The notes below the pieces were generated by a model, which did not search any database, was not told the origin of the DNA, and worked only from the letters and a program-made list of their open reading frames with translations. Positions 50,754-59,835 of a DNA stretch of 64,000 nucleotides are shown piece after piece; within the stretch, counting starts at the first letter, position 1, and the number at the start of each line of letters is the position of its first letter. A program made the translations under genes and the position numbers. Location: NCBI GenBank assembly GCA_046295455.1, contig JBKBNI010000005.1:1-64000 (forward strand). Direction: 5' to 3'. Origin of the DNA: Thermaurantimonas sp046295455. GTDB lineage: Bacteria > Bacteroidota > Bacteroidia > Flavobacteriales > Schleiferiaceae.

Positions 50754-52025
50754 TTATGTGCCCAGCCAATGCCTTTGATAGCTGCCATCCGGGTCGTACA
50801 TCTCTGCCTGACGTTTCACATTGAAGACTCTGTTTCTTGGATCATTGCCGATTCCGGCCACATAGGTCCAATTGCCATAATTGCTGTACACGTCATAGTC
50901 AATTAATTGACTTTCAAACCACAATGCACCCGCATACCAAGGTTGTTTTAAATTGTGTACAAGATAGCTGGCGACAACCTGTCGTCCGCGATTGCTCATG
51001 TATCCGGTCTTAAGGAGTTCGATCATATTGGCATTTACAAAAGGCTCATTTGTTTCTCCCAATCGCCATTTTTCAAAAGATTTTGTAATTTTTGGTTTGT
51101 AATGACGTGCAACTTTAAAAAATGACTCATTCATTTTCATTGCATTGAATATAAAGAAATCTCTCCACAGCAGCTCAAAAAAGAGCCAGTAAGTGGATTC
51201 ATTGGATTCTATCTCCTGCTCATATGCCTTGATTTGCCAGTAAATCGAGCGGGCACTTATATTGCCCATGGCCAGATAGGGTGAAAATTTGGAAGAATAA
51301 TCTTCACCAATGAGACCATTTCTTGTCTGCTTATAGGTAGAAATTTTTCTCGAATTCCAGATGTAATATTCCACTCGCTTCCAGGCATTGGTCTCACCTC
51401 CCTGTAGGGCAAATGCCGCTTTCGGGTTGGTATCTGATTGGGTCGGAAATCCAAAACTATCGATATCGGGTATAGATGATGCCTCTATAAACTCAGAAGG
51501 GGTGGTAAGGTCACGAATCCAGGGGCGTTCCGTTTTTATTTTCAGAGATTTTTCTACCTTTTTTCGAAATTCGGTAAACACATAAGGCAACTGTGCAACA
51601 TCAATCGGAAGATCATCAGGATCAATGAGCGAATGCTCATCAAAACCAATCATTGGGATGTTTAATTTGGATACATTGTATTCTATTTCTATTTCATCCT
51701 GACTGTAATACTTTGGGTAATAAATAGCTGCGATACTGAATTTAGAATGTATTTCTCGTATAATGTCTTCGGTTAATCCTTTTTTACAGTACAGATCACT
51801 ACCTGCTGCAAGCAGGCTTCTGCGAAGGTCGTTTAGAGATTCCAGGAGAAATCTGGTGCGATGCATGCCTGTGCGTGGCCACCCAGTGTATAAGGTACCG
51901 TGGTATCTGTCGTCAAAACAGTAAAAAGGCACAACCGGAAGTCCGCTGCGCGACGCAGCCTCAAGAGGGGCACAATCGCGGGTGCGGAGGTTCCATCTGT
52001 ACCATACCAAAGCTATGGTTTTCAT
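50754..52025 (-). CDS. CRY-DASH family cryptochrome/photolyase
   Basis: A 423-residue flavoprotein of the DASH group. The N-terminal photolyase (antenna-binding) domain starts TIALVWYRWNLRTRDCAPL, and the FAD domain includes FALQGGETNAWKRVEYYIW, SSKFSPYLAMGNIS, WRDFF, MSNRGRQVVASYLVHNL and the long DASH signature around LIDYDVYSNYGNWTYVAGIGNDPR. DASH proteins repair cyclobutane pyrimidine dimers, mainly in single-stranded DNA, using blue light. The ATG at 52025 overlaps the end of the upstream DUF2256 gene by 4 bases; the open frame reaches 52055, but starting there would go inside that gene. Confidence 0.92.
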   Translation of the reverse strand: MKTIALVWYRWNLRTRDCAPLEAASRSGLPVVPFYCFDDRYHGTLYTGWPRTGMHRTRFLLESLNDLRRSLLAAGSDLYCKKGLTEDIIREIHSKFSIAAIYYPKYYSQDEIEIEYNVSKLNIPMIGFDEHSLIDPDDLPIDVAQLPYVFTEFRKKVEKSLKIKTERPWIRDLTTPSEFIEASSIPDIDSFGFPTQSDTNPKAAFALQGGETNAWKRVEYYIWNSRKISTYKQTRNGLIGEDYSSKFSPYLAMGNISARSIYWQIKAYEQEIESNESTYWLFFELLWRDFFIFNAMKMNESFFKVARHYKPKITKSFEKWRLGETNEPFVNANMIELLKTGYMSNRGRQVVASYLVHNLKQPWYAGALWFESQLIDYDVYSNYGNWTYVAGIGNDPRNRVFNVKRQAEMYDPDGSYQRHWLGT

Positions 52026-52168
52026 TGTGCTGACGTTTTTTTTGATTTTCGACACCTGTCACTGCAGTATTTGACATCATCCCAAACGCTTTCCCACTTT
52101 TTTCTCCAGGAAAAAGGTCTTTTACATACCTCACATATTTTGGTCGGCAATCCGTGCTTTTTATTCAT
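52022..52168 (-). CDS. DUF2256 small zinc-ribbon-like protein
   Basis: A 48-residue protein, below most ORF-length cut-offs, read from ATG at 52168 to TGA at 52022. It has two cysteine pairs, C12-x-x-C15 (ICEVC) and C35-x3-C39 (YCSDRC), with the typical RPFSWRKKWE and VWDDVKYCSDRCR segments of DUF2256. Such genes are often next to cryptochrome/photolyase genes, and here the stop overlaps the CRY-DASH start by 4 bases. It probably binds zinc; its role with the photolyase is unknown. Confidence 0.9.
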   Translation of the reverse strand: MNKKHGLPTKICEVCKRPFSWRKKWESVWDDVKYCSDRCRKSKKTSAQ

Positions 52169-52309
52169 GATAGTCATACAGACATCCGAAAGCATTGGTT
52201 CAGGTGACCCGGCTCATTTTTTTAAAACGTGAAAATTTTGGACATCCATGAGGATATGTGTCAAGATACATTTGGGTCACTTGTACCTTTGACCTCCTGT
52301 TTCAGTACG

Positions 52310-52732
52310 ATGATTGAAATAAATTCACCGGAAGACTACGAGCCGTTGGCTCGAGATCTGCTGAATAACTATTCGCACATCGCAGTTTGGTTGTTTAAGG
52401 GAGAAATGGGTGCCGGAAAGACGACACTCATCCGAAAGATCCTGCAGGTAGCAGGAGTACGGGATGAAGTATCCAGCCCTACTTTTGCCATTGTGAATGA
52501 GTATGCCGATGAGCGGGGCAAATCCATCTATCACATGGATTGCTACCGATTGGCCAATGCTGATGAAGCACTGCAATCGGGAATTGACGAACTCCTCACT
52601 TCCGGAAACTGGTGTTTGATCGAATGGCCTGAGGTAATTGAAAATTTTCTATGGGGTAGAGTTCTGACAATTACCTTTGAAAAAACAGGTGAAATCCGAA
52701 AAATTCAAACTGAATTAAAAGCGTATGAGTAA
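52310..52732 (+). CDS. tsaE: tRNA t6A biosynthesis ATPase TsaE
   Basis: A 140-residue P-loop protein of the TsaE/YjeE family, needed with TsaB and TsaD for threonylcarbamoylation of tRNA A37. The Walker A is KGEMGAGKTTLIRK, followed by SSPTFAIVNEY, the HMDCYRL segment and CLIEWPEVI. The open frame begins at 52229, but the ATG at 52310 gives the family start. The end overlaps the next gene by 8 bp. tsaE paired with ald is an arrangement I associate with this phylum. Confidence 0.93.
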   Translation: MIEINSPEDYEPLARDLLNNYSHIAVWLFKGEMGAGKTTLIRKILQVAGVRDEVSSPTFAIVNEYADERGKSIYHMDCYRLANADEALQSGIDELLTSGNWCLIEWPEVIENFLWGRVLTITFEKTGEIRKIQTELKAYE

Positions 52733-53936
52733 TACCCCGCAGATGTGGAGTGTACCGGAATTTTCGATGATTCCCAAAGAAGAAGTCTTAGAACTTCCAT
52801 CAAAAGCCCAAGCATTATTTATAGGTGTTCCAAAGGAGTCCTGGCTTCAGGAAAAACGGGTGGCACTGACTCCCGAGGCCGTTAGACTCCTGGTAAACAA
52901 CGGTCATCGGGTTCGAATAGAAACAGAAGCCGGATTGGGGGCACGCTACAGTGACCGGGATTTTTCGGAAGCCGGGGCAGAAATCGTGTATGATACTAAG
53001 GAAGTCTATGAGGCGGATGTGGTAGTCAAGGTAGAGCCTCCTTCCCTTTCAGAAATTGAATATTTCAAGCCTAAGCAGTTGCTCATTTCGGCTTTACAAC
53101 TAAAAACGCGTAAACGGGAATATTTCAAAAAGCTGATGGACAAGAAGATAACTGCCTTGGCCTACGAAATCATCAAGGATGAAGATGGCATAGTGCCTAT
53201 TGTCCGCTCAATGAGTGAAATAGCAGGCACGACATCTATACTCATTGCTTCCGAATACCTGAGCAATATGCGTGAGGGAAAAGGCTATCTTTTGGGGGGA
53301 ATTTCAGGTGTGCCACCTACTGAGGTACTTATCATAGGAGCAGGCACGGTGGGAATCTTTGCTGCAAAAACAGCGCTGGCACTCGGTGCGGTGGTAAAGG
53401 TATTTGATAAATCCATTACCCGGCTTCGCAGACTTCAGGAAACCCTAAATCAACCCATTTATACCAGCATCCTCCAGCCAAATATCCTAGCAAAAGCTCT
53501 TTGCAGAGCCGATGTGGCGATCGGTGCTTTGCGCCCAGAGAAAGGTCGGACACCTACGGTCGTCACAGAAGATATGGTAGAGCGAATGAAGCAGGGATCA
53601 GTAATTATAGATGTAAGCATAGACAATGGGGGGGTATTTGAAACTTCCGAAATAACCACGCATGACAATCCAATTTTTATAAAACACGGTATCATTCACT
53701 ATTGTGTACCCAATATTGCCTCGCGAGTGTCGCGTACGGCATCCTTTTCGTTGAGCAACGTTCTGGCGCCTTTACTTCTGGATATTTCGGAAAAAGGCGG
53801 TTGTCTCTCTGCACTTAAAACCAACTCCAACCTGAGATCGGGATTGTACCTTTTTAATGGTATTGTGACCAATAAATCAATAGGGGAGTGGTACAATCTG
53901 CCTTACAGCGAAGCCGAACTGCTCATTGGATTTTAA
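52725..53936 (+). CDS. ald: Alanine dehydrogenase / PNT family protein
   Basis: A 403-residue protein of the alanine dehydrogenase and transhydrogenase alpha family. The signature IGVPKESWLQEKRVALTPEAV is near the N-terminus, the NAD-binding loop is VLIIGAGTVGIFAAKTALALGA, and the catalytic region GKGYLLGGISGVPP is followed by HYCVPNIASRVSRTASFSLSN in the C-terminal part. It reversibly converts alanine to pyruvate and ammonium. It has about 40 residues more than Bacillus Ald, at the N-terminus. It overlaps tsaE by 8 bp. Confidence 0.88.
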   Translation: MSNTPQMWSVPEFSMIPKEEVLELPSKAQALFIGVPKESWLQEKRVALTPEAVRLLVNNGHRVRIETEAGLGARYSDRDFSEAGAEIVYDTKEVYEADVVVKVEPPSLSEIEYFKPKQLLISALQLKTRKREYFKKLMDKKITALAYEIIKDEDGIVPIVRSMSEIAGTTSILIASEYLSNMREGKGYLLGGISGVPPTEVLIIGAGTVGIFAAKTALALGAVVKVFDKSITRLRRLQETLNQPIYTSILQPNILAKALCRADVAIGALRPEKGRTPTVVTEDMVERMKQGSVIIDVSIDNGGVFETSEITTHDNPIFIKHGIIHYCVPNIASRVSRTASFSLSNVLAPLLLDISEKGGCLSALKTNSNLRSGLYLFNGIVTNKSIGEWYNLPYSEAELLIGF

Positions 53937-53969
53937 AAAAATTAAATACCTCACATAGTCCCTGTCCCG

Positions 53970-55109
53970 ATGATATCGATACCCGAATGGTGGATGCTGA
54001 TGGCTTGTCTTGCTCCGGCTGCTTTATTTCAGTGGTACTTAATGGCTAAATTTTTTCTCTCAAAAAAAACACCAGAGAAAAACAAATCTTCTTCGGATGT
54101 GCCAGTCTCTTTGATCATATGTGCGCGAAACGAATTGGAAAACCTCAAAAAAAACCTGCCTTCATGGCTTGGTCAAAATTATCCAACCTATGAAGTCATC
54201 GTCGTCAATGATCGCTCGTGGGACGATTCACGTTTTTTTCTTGAAGAGATGGCCGCAATGCATTCTAATCTTCGCATCGTAACAGTGCCCGAAAATGAAA
54301 AGTATTGGACCGGAAAAAAGTTCGCCCTTACCCTTGGGATCAAGGCAGCAGCATATGACACACTCCTGCTTACAGACGCAGATTGCAGACCTGCCAGTGA
54401 CCGTTGGATGTCTTACATGATGGAAGGATATGAGCTCAGCCAGACCGAAATTGTACTCGGATACGGAGGATATGTCCAGAGTCCCGGACTCCTTAATCTA
54501 ATGATTCGCTTTGAAACCCTTCAGACCGGCTGGCTGTATCTGTCAGCGGCATGGGCCGGGTGGCCATTTATGGGCATTGGCAGAAACCTGTCATATAAAA
54601 AAAATCTGTTTTTCGGCGCAAAAGGATTTTACCGACATATGCACATACCTTCGGGAGATGATGATTTGTTTATCAATCAGGTGGCCACGGGACGCAATAC
54701 ACGGGTCATGCTTAATCCCGAGGCTGTCACATTCAGCACCCCCAAAAAAACCTGGTCAGAATACATATACCAACGCAGACGTCATTTCAATACCTCATTT
54801 TATTACAAAACGGTAACCAAAATTTACTTGTTTTTTTTCCAATTTTCACGTCTGGTCGTTGGATTGGTCACTATTGCCTCCATTCTGGGACTCAGTGCAG
54901 GTAATCAATTCTATGCAGCGCCCTTGGGTCTCGGATTGCTGTATTACACTTCGCGTTGGCGGACAATGGTCATTTTTTCAAAAAGAGCCGGTGAGCGCTC
55001 ACTGGGCAGGTGGTATCCGATCATGTCGATCCTGGTATTTATCGTGCAACTGCGTATCTGGCTTCAAAACATATTGATTGGCTCACCGAAGGGATGGAAA
55101 CCAAACTAA
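53970..55109 (+). CDS. GT2-type membrane glycosyltransferase
   Basis: A 379-residue protein with an N-terminal helix (WWMLMACLAPAALFQWYLMA), a GT-A domain and two or three C-terminal helices. Motifs are VSLIICARNELENL, VNDRSWDDS, LTDADCRPAS (DxD), SGDDDLFINQVA and QRRRHF, the last a variant of QxxRW. It should transfer sugars at the membrane, possibly in glycolipid or polysaccharide synthesis. It lies 33 bp after ald and 4 bp before the retropepsin-like gene. Confidence 0.85.
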   Translation: MISIPEWWMLMACLAPAALFQWYLMAKFFLSKKTPEKNKSSSDVPVSLIICARNELENLKKNLPSWLGQNYPTYEVIVVNDRSWDDSRFFLEEMAAMHSNLRIVTVPENEKYWTGKKFALTLGIKAAAYDTLLLTDADCRPASDRWMSYMMEGYELSQTEIVLGYGGYVQSPGLLNLMIRFETLQTGWLYLSAAWAGWPFMGIGRNLSYKKNLFFGAKGFYRHMHIPSGDDDLFINQVATGRNTRVMLNPEAVTFSTPKKTWSEYIYQRRRHFNTSFYYKTVTKIYLFFFQFSRLVVGLVTIASILGLSAGNQFYAAPLGLGLLYYTSRWRTMVIFSKRAGERSLGRWYPIMSILVFIVQLRIWLQNILIGSPKGWKPN

Positions 55110-55113
55110 ACCG

Positions 55114-55566
55114 ATGAAAGAAAAAATGTCCTTTCCGATTGTGATAGGCGCTACGGATCATGTTGACTTACCAGAATTTGAGTTGTACAACGTGTCTTGT
55201 CGTATTGATACCGGTGCAGCCACATCAGCCATACATTGCCATAATGTGAAACTGATAAGAAAAGATGGACAAAATGCTGTATCATTTATGTTGCTAGACC
55301 CGGAACACCCTGCGTACCAAAACAGAGAATATTATTCATTTGATTTTAAAGAAAAAATCATCAAAAATTCATTTGGCCATAGCGAAAAACGCTTCTCAAT
55401 CAAAACCGTCCTGCTACTTTTCGGCAGAAAATTCAAAACAGAAATGACACTGGCAGATAGAGAAGCCATGAAATATCCTTTACTCATCGGAAGAAGGCTT
55501 TTAAAAAAAGGCTTCCTGGTAGATGTGCGCCTGAAAGATGTTTCCTATCATTTAAAAAAAATTTAA
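55114..55566 (+). CDS. RimK-associated retropepsin-like protein (putative ATP-dependent zinc protease family)
   Basis: A 150-residue protein with an aspartyl-protease-like active site motif SCRIDTGAATSAIH (D32-T-G) near the N-terminus and the closing MKYPLLIGRRLL segment near the end. It belongs to COG4067, annotated as ATP-dependent zinc protease but with a retropepsin fold. Its genes often sit beside rimK, as here (19-bp gap). A role in peptide or glutamate-tail processing is suspected but not shown. The ATG at 55114 was chosen; the frame opens from 55078 inside the GT2 gene. Confidence 0.82.
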   Translation: MKEKMSFPIVIGATDHVDLPEFELYNVSCRIDTGAATSAIHCHNVKLIRKDGQNAVSFMLLDPEHPAYQNREYYSFDFKEKIIKNSFGHSEKRFSIKTVLLLFGRKFKTEMTLADREAMKYPLLIGRRLLKKGFLVDVRLKDVSYHLKKI

Positions 55567-55585
55567 AAAAGAGAAGTTTTTTCGG

Positions 55586-56491
55586 ATGAATATTCTGATC
55601 CTTTCTACAAATAAATTTTTGTACTCCACCCGTAGGCTCGTAGAGACAGCCCAAAGTAGAGGTCACACTGTAAAAGTGATGAACCACACGAAGTGCTATG
55701 TAGTCATGCACACCAATAGCCTGGATGTGTACTACGGCGATCACGTGATCACAGATGTAGATGCCATCATTCCGCGCATCGGAGCATCCGTCACATTTTA
55801 CGGGAGCAGCATTATTCGCCAGTTTGAGATGAAAAAGGTATTTACTACGTTGAGCTCACTGGCATTGGTGCGATCCCGCGACAAGTTGAGGGCACTTCAG
55901 ATTCTTGCATCTAAAGGTGTACCAATTCCACGAACGGCCTTTGCCAAATACCCCAGTGATGTGGACCACCTGATCAAGCAGGTTGGAGGTCCTCCCTTAG
56001 TGGTTAAACTTCTGGAAGGCACTCAAGGCCTCGGTGTGGTACTTGCAGAAACTAAAAAGGCCGCCAAATCTGTCATCGAGGCTTTCTATGGTTTGGAGGC
56101 CAATATTCTGGTGCAGGAGTTTGTGGCAGAAGCTGCCGGAAGGGATATACGCGCTATTGTAGTAGATGGAAAAGTGATCGCAGCATACCAAAGAGTCGGC
56201 AAAGAAGGTGAATTCAGAAGCAATCTACACCGTGGAGGTATCGGAGCACCGATTAAGTTGTCAAAAGAAGAGAAGGATATAGCGGTATTGGCGGCCAGGA
56301 GTCTTGGTCTGTCAATCGCAGGTGTAGATATGCTGCAGAGCCATCGCGGCCCTCTGGTCATGGAGGTCAATAGTTCTCCTGGATTAGAAGGTGTAGAGCG
56401 ATATTCAGGAAAAGATGTAGCTACATATATAATAAAATACATTGAAAAACAGGTAAATAAACCTGGTAAATCCGATAAAATCGGTGCCTGA
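55586..56491 (+). CDS. rimK: Ribosomal protein S6--L-glutamate ligase (RimK, ATP-grasp)
   Basis: A 301-residue ATP-grasp ligase that adds glutamate residues to ribosomal protein S6. The N-terminal segment is ILILSTNKFLYSTRRLVETA, with the ATP-grasp features VVKLLEGTQGLGVVLAE, LVQEFV, GRDIRAIVVDGKV, the HRGG loop and the metal-binding VMEVNSSPGLEGVE. It is full length. Start and stop fit closely between the retropepsin-like gene and rsmE (1-base overlap at 56491). Confidence 0.93.
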   Translation: MNILILSTNKFLYSTRRLVETAQSRGHTVKVMNHTKCYVVMHTNSLDVYYGDHVITDVDAIIPRIGASVTFYGSSIIRQFEMKKVFTTLSSLALVRSRDKLRALQILASKGVPIPRTAFAKYPSDVDHLIKQVGGPPLVVKLLEGTQGLGVVLAETKKAAKSVIEAFYGLEANILVQEFVAEAAGRDIRAIVVDGKVIAAYQRVGKEGEFRSNLHRGGIGAPIKLSKEEKDIAVLAARSLGLSIAGVDMLQSHRGPLVMEVNSSPGLEGVERYSGKDVATYIIKYIEKQVNKPGKSDKIGA

Positions 56492-57189
56492 TGGATTTAT
56501 TTGTATCTACATATATTCAGATGGGCGAGATCTTTCTGTCACCAGAAGAGAGCCACCACATCTCAAAGGTGCTTAGATTTAATATTGGCCAGAGGTTGTA
56601 TCTGACCGATGGTAAGGGTACTCTTGCAGTAGGATGCCTGACCCGGTCTCATCATCGGAATGCGATCGTACAGGTGCTCGAAGTCACACAGCAAACACGG
56701 CCTAAACCTATTATTCATTTGTACGTATCTCCCACCAAAGCGACGGATCGAACCGAATGGTTAATTGAAAAAGCCACAGAATTAGGTATTGGCTCTATCA
56801 ACTTTGTCACGTGTGAACGAACAGCCCGGAAAAATATCAATCTTGAACGTTATTATAAAATTGCAATAGCTGCAGCCAAGCAAAGTTTAAATTGTTATTT
56901 CCCTGAAGTCCGTTTCATTCCTAAGTTAAATCACGCATTGGAAACAGCAAGAGGTGAAAAATTATTCGCCTTTTGTGAGGGTGAGGATCGCCTTGCTCCT
57001 CAAATGTGGCCAATAAATTCGGGTGATTACAGCCTCTTTATCGGCCCTGAAGGCGATTTTACACCTCAGGAAATCACTGTAGCATTATCTGAAGGATGTA
57101 AGCCGGTTGAACTGGGTGCATTGAGACTCCGGACCGAGACGGCAGCACTCGCCGGAATATCCTTTTTGCGATTGAGAGAACAGCGATAG
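56491..57189 (+). CDS. rsmE: 16S rRNA m3U1498 methyltransferase RsmE
   Basis: A 232-residue SPOUT methyltransferase that modifies U1498 of 16S rRNA. It shows the N-terminal PUA-like region (LSPEESHHISKVLRFNIGQRL), VSPTKATDRTEWLIEKATELG, CERTARKN, and the SAM-binding knot FIGPEGDFTPQEI with ELGALRLRTETAALA. The start is the ATG overlapping the rimK stop codon. The gene joins rimK and lysS in a translation-related stretch. Confidence 0.95.
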   Translation: MDLFVSTYIQMGEIFLSPEESHHISKVLRFNIGQRLYLTDGKGTLAVGCLTRSHHRNAIVQVLEVTQQTRPKPIIHLYVSPTKATDRTEWLIEKATELGIGSINFVTCERTARKNINLERYYKIAIAAAKQSLNCYFPEVRFIPKLNHALETARGEKLFAFCEGEDRLAPQMWPINSGDYSLFIGPEGDFTPQEITVALSEGCKPVELGALRLRTETAALAGISFLRLREQR

Positions 57190-57289
57190 TAAGTCGTTTT
57201 TTAATGTTAAAAACATGTGAAATACCTGACAGCTTTTTTAACTCTTTGATTTTAAATAGTTAATAATTTACCGAGACTTTCATTTTTAT

Positions 57290-57320
57290 TTTGTAAAAAA
57301 TTTTGAATACATATCTTTGC
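57290..57320 (+). promoter_or_regulatory. tRNA-Asp promoter
   Basis: TTTG at 57290-57293, an 18-bp spacer and TATCTTTGC at 57312-57320 make an almost ideal Bacteroidota promoter. The tRNA starts 33 bp after the -7 element. Confidence 0.75.
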
Positions 57321-57353
57321 CCTCGCTTTTTAAAATTAGTTCATTACAATATT

Positions 57354-57427
57354 GGTCCGGTCGTTCAGTTGGTTAGGATGCCGCCCTGTCACGGCGGAGA
57401 TCGCGGGTTCGAGTCCCGTCCGGACCG
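57354..57427 (+). tRNA. tRNA-Asp(GTC)
   Basis: A 74-nt cloverleaf. Acceptor GGTCCGG pairs with CCGGACC, followed by discriminator G. The D-arm region contains GTTCAGTTGGTTAGGAT, the anticodon arm GCCGCCCTGTCACGGCGG shows anticodon GTC, and the T-arm is CGGGTTCGAGTCCCG. The 3' CCA is not encoded (CTT follows). It lies between rsmE and lysS. Confidence 0.96.
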
Positions 57428-57540
57428 CTTCTCTTCCTTAATTTCTCCCCCTTTTTTCACTTTTCTATCATAATCGGAAGGCCCATTTTGAGCTTGGCCA
57501 TTTACTATTTTTACCGCCATTTTTTCAAAAACCCGATGCA

Positions 57541-59271
57541 ATGAGTATCCTTTCGGAACAAGAAATTCAAAGAAGGCAAGCCCTGCAAAGACTTAGAGAA
57601 TTAGGTATAGACCCCTATCCGGCCCATGAATATAAGGTGTCACATACGGCCACTGAAATTTTATCTGCTTTTGACGACAGCAAATCAGATCAGCTATCAA
57701 ATGTATCACTGGCAGGCCGCGTGATGAGCAAGCGAATCATGGGAAAAGCGGCTTTTGTAGATTTAAAAGATGCTACCGCGAAAATTCAGTTGTATTTCAA
57801 CAGAGATGAGATCTGCCCCTCCGACGATAAAACCCTCTACAATGAAGTCTTCAAGAAGTACACGGATATTGGAGATTTCATTGGTGTAAAAGGCTTTGTA
57901 TTCCGGACACAAATGGGTGAAATATCTGTGCACGTGAAAGAATTCACCTTTCTGAGCAAAACCTTAAGACCCCTGCCCGTCGTAAAAACGGATGCATCGG
58001 GTAACGTCTATGACGCATTTAACGATCCTGAGCAGCGGTACCGGATGCGATATGTAGATCTGATTGTAAACCCCCATGTCAAAGAGATTTTTGTAAAACG
58101 TACGCGCATCATACAATCCATGCGTGAATATTTTAACTCTTTTGGTTATTTGGAAGTGGAGACCCCAATCTTACAAGCCATTCCGGGGGGAGCGGCAGCC
58201 CGACCTTTTGTAACCCATCACAATGCATTAAACATCCCTCTTTACCTGCGCATCGCCAATGAGTTGTATCTGAAACGATTGATTGTTGGCGGTTTTGACG
58301 GGGTATATGAATTTGCAAAAAACTTCAGAAATGAAGGAATGGATCGTACGCATAATCCGGAATTTACAGGTATGGAAATTTATGTAGCCTATAAGGACTA
58401 TTTGTGGATGATGAATTTCACTGAAAATCTCCTGGAGCATGTAGCGCGTACGGTACTCAACGGAAAAACAAAAATACAGGCAGGAGAAAATCTGATTGAC
58501 TTCAAAGCACCCTATCCGCGTATTACCATGTATGATGCCATCAGACAATATACAGGCGTGGATATCTCTGATATGAGTGAAGATCAACTCAGGAACACAT
58601 GTCAAAATCTTGGGATCGAAGTGACACCTGATATGGGTAAAGGAAAACTGATCGACAGCCTGTTTGGTGAGAAATGTGAACATCACTTCATACAGCCGAC
58701 ATTCATCATCGACTATCCTATCGAAATGTCACCCCTGTGCAAAAAGCACCGGCAAAATCCGCAATTAACCGAGCGATTTGAATTGATTATCAACGGAAAG
58801 GAAATTGCCAATGCCTATTCAGAACTCAATGACCCCATCGATCAGCGCGAACGTTTTGAAGAACAGTTGAAACTCAGTCAGCGCGGAGATGACGAAGCCA
58901 TGTTTATAGATCACGATTTTCTGCGTGCCCTGGAATACGGAATGCCGCCTACGGCAGGTTTGGGTATTGGTATAGATCGGCTGACGATGCTCCTTACATC
59001 ACAAGCAAGCATACAGGAGGTTCTCTTCTTTCCTCAGATGAAACCAGAACAAATAACGGCCGCACCTAAGGCAGATAATTGGGCAGAAATCGGGATGCCT
59101 AAGCCCTGGATTCCATTGGCAGTTGAAGTCTTTGGAAATGTATCCGCGATGCGTTCGCTGAAGCCAACACAGGTACATCAGCAGCTTAACGGTCTTCGAA
59201 AAAAGAAAAAACTGGATATGCCCGCGCTACAGCTCTCAGAAGTGGAGGCCTGGTTTGAAGACCGGAATTAG
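57541..59271 (+). CDS. lysS: Lysyl-tRNA synthetase (class II)
   Basis: A 576-residue class II LysRS. An N-terminal OB-fold anticodon-binding domain (VSLAGRVMSKRIMGKAAFVDL) precedes the catalytic core: motif 1 region GYLEVETPILQAIPGGAAARPF, motif 2 FRNEGMDRTHNPEFTGMEI and motif 3 GMPPTAGLGIGIDRLTMLLT. After the usual end it carries about 70 extra residues (AAPKADNWAEIGMPKPW onward) with a basic RKKKKLDMPALQLSEVEAWF tail. Bacteroidota LysRS often have such an extension; its role is unknown. A GTG/ATG start problem does not arise: the ATG at 57541 fits the family. Confidence 0.94.
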   Translation: MSILSEQEIQRRQALQRLRELGIDPYPAHEYKVSHTATEILSAFDDSKSDQLSNVSLAGRVMSKRIMGKAAFVDLKDATAKIQLYFNRDEICPSDDKTLYNEVFKKYTDIGDFIGVKGFVFRTQMGEISVHVKEFTFLSKTLRPLPVVKTDASGNVYDAFNDPEQRYRMRYVDLIVNPHVKEIFVKRTRIIQSMREYFNSFGYLEVETPILQAIPGGAAARPFVTHHNALNIPLYLRIANELYLKRLIVGGFDGVYEFAKNFRNEGMDRTHNPEFTGMEIYVAYKDYLWMMNFTENLLEHVARTVLNGKTKIQAGENLIDFKAPYPRITMYDAIRQYTGVDISDMSEDQLRNTCQNLGIEVTPDMGKGKLIDSLFGEKCEHHFIQPTFIIDYPIEMSPLCKKHRQNPQLTERFELIINGKEIANAYSELNDPIDQRERFEEQLKLSQRGDDEAMFIDHDFLRALEYGMPPTAGLGIGIDRLTMLLTSQASIQEVLFFPQMKPEQITAAPKADNWAEIGMPKPWIPLAVEVFGNVSAMRSLKPTQVHQQLNGLRKKKKLDMPALQLSEVEAWFEDRN

Positions 59272-59379
59272 TCTATATAAGAAGCAAGCCGGATTTTCAA
59301 GAGTGTTTTTTTTTTGAGGGTAATTCCTTTTTTGAAAATGATAAGTTTTTTAATTTTGATAGTGTAATCTAAAAGCAAG

Positions 59380-59835
59380 ATGAAGTCAGCAGATCAGTGG
59401 TTTGAGGAATACTCACAAAGTCATCAGAATCCGATAAATAAGACAATCCACTGGATCTGTGTACCCCTGATTTTTTGGAGTATTCTTGGTTTATTTTTTT
59501 CAATACCGGAGCCGGATTTTGTAACCTGGTTCAATTGGAGCTATTTGCTTGTTGCCATTACAATACTGTTTTATTTGAGATTATCCTTTTCTTTATTTGT
59601 TGGAATTGGGGTTTTTACTCTTGTATGTCTAGCGATTTTACATATGCTAAGATATCACCAAATACCCATTTTTTTGACCTCGTTGATAGTATTTACAGCA
59701 GCGTGGATTGGTCAGTTTGTCGGGCATAAGATTGAAGGCAAAAAACCTTCTTTTTTTAAAGATCTTCAATTTTTGCTGATTGGACCTGCCTGGTTGCTTC
59801 ATTTTTTATATAAAAAATGGGGCATTCCTTATTGA
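59380..59835 (+). CDS. Mpo1-like (DUF962) membrane protein
   Basis: A 151-residue membrane protein with four helices, homologous to the yeast dioxygenase Mpo1 and the DUF962/YGL010w family. N-terminal WFEEYSQSHQNPINKTIHWICVPLI has the conserved histidines, WIGQFVGHKIEGKKPSFF and IGPAWLLHFLYKKWG the second conserved set. Mpo1 removes a carbon from 2-hydroxy fatty acids using Fe2+; the bacterial role is inferred. Its last 7 bases overlap tail-to-tail with the LpxL-like gene. Confidence 0.88.
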   Translation: MKSADQWFEEYSQSHQNPINKTIHWICVPLIFWSILGLFFSIPEPDFVTWFNWSYLLVAITILFYLRLSFSLFVGIGVFTLVCLAILHMLRYHQIPIFLTSLIVFTAAWIGQFVGHKIEGKKPSFFKDLQFLLIGPAWLLHFLYKKWGIPY

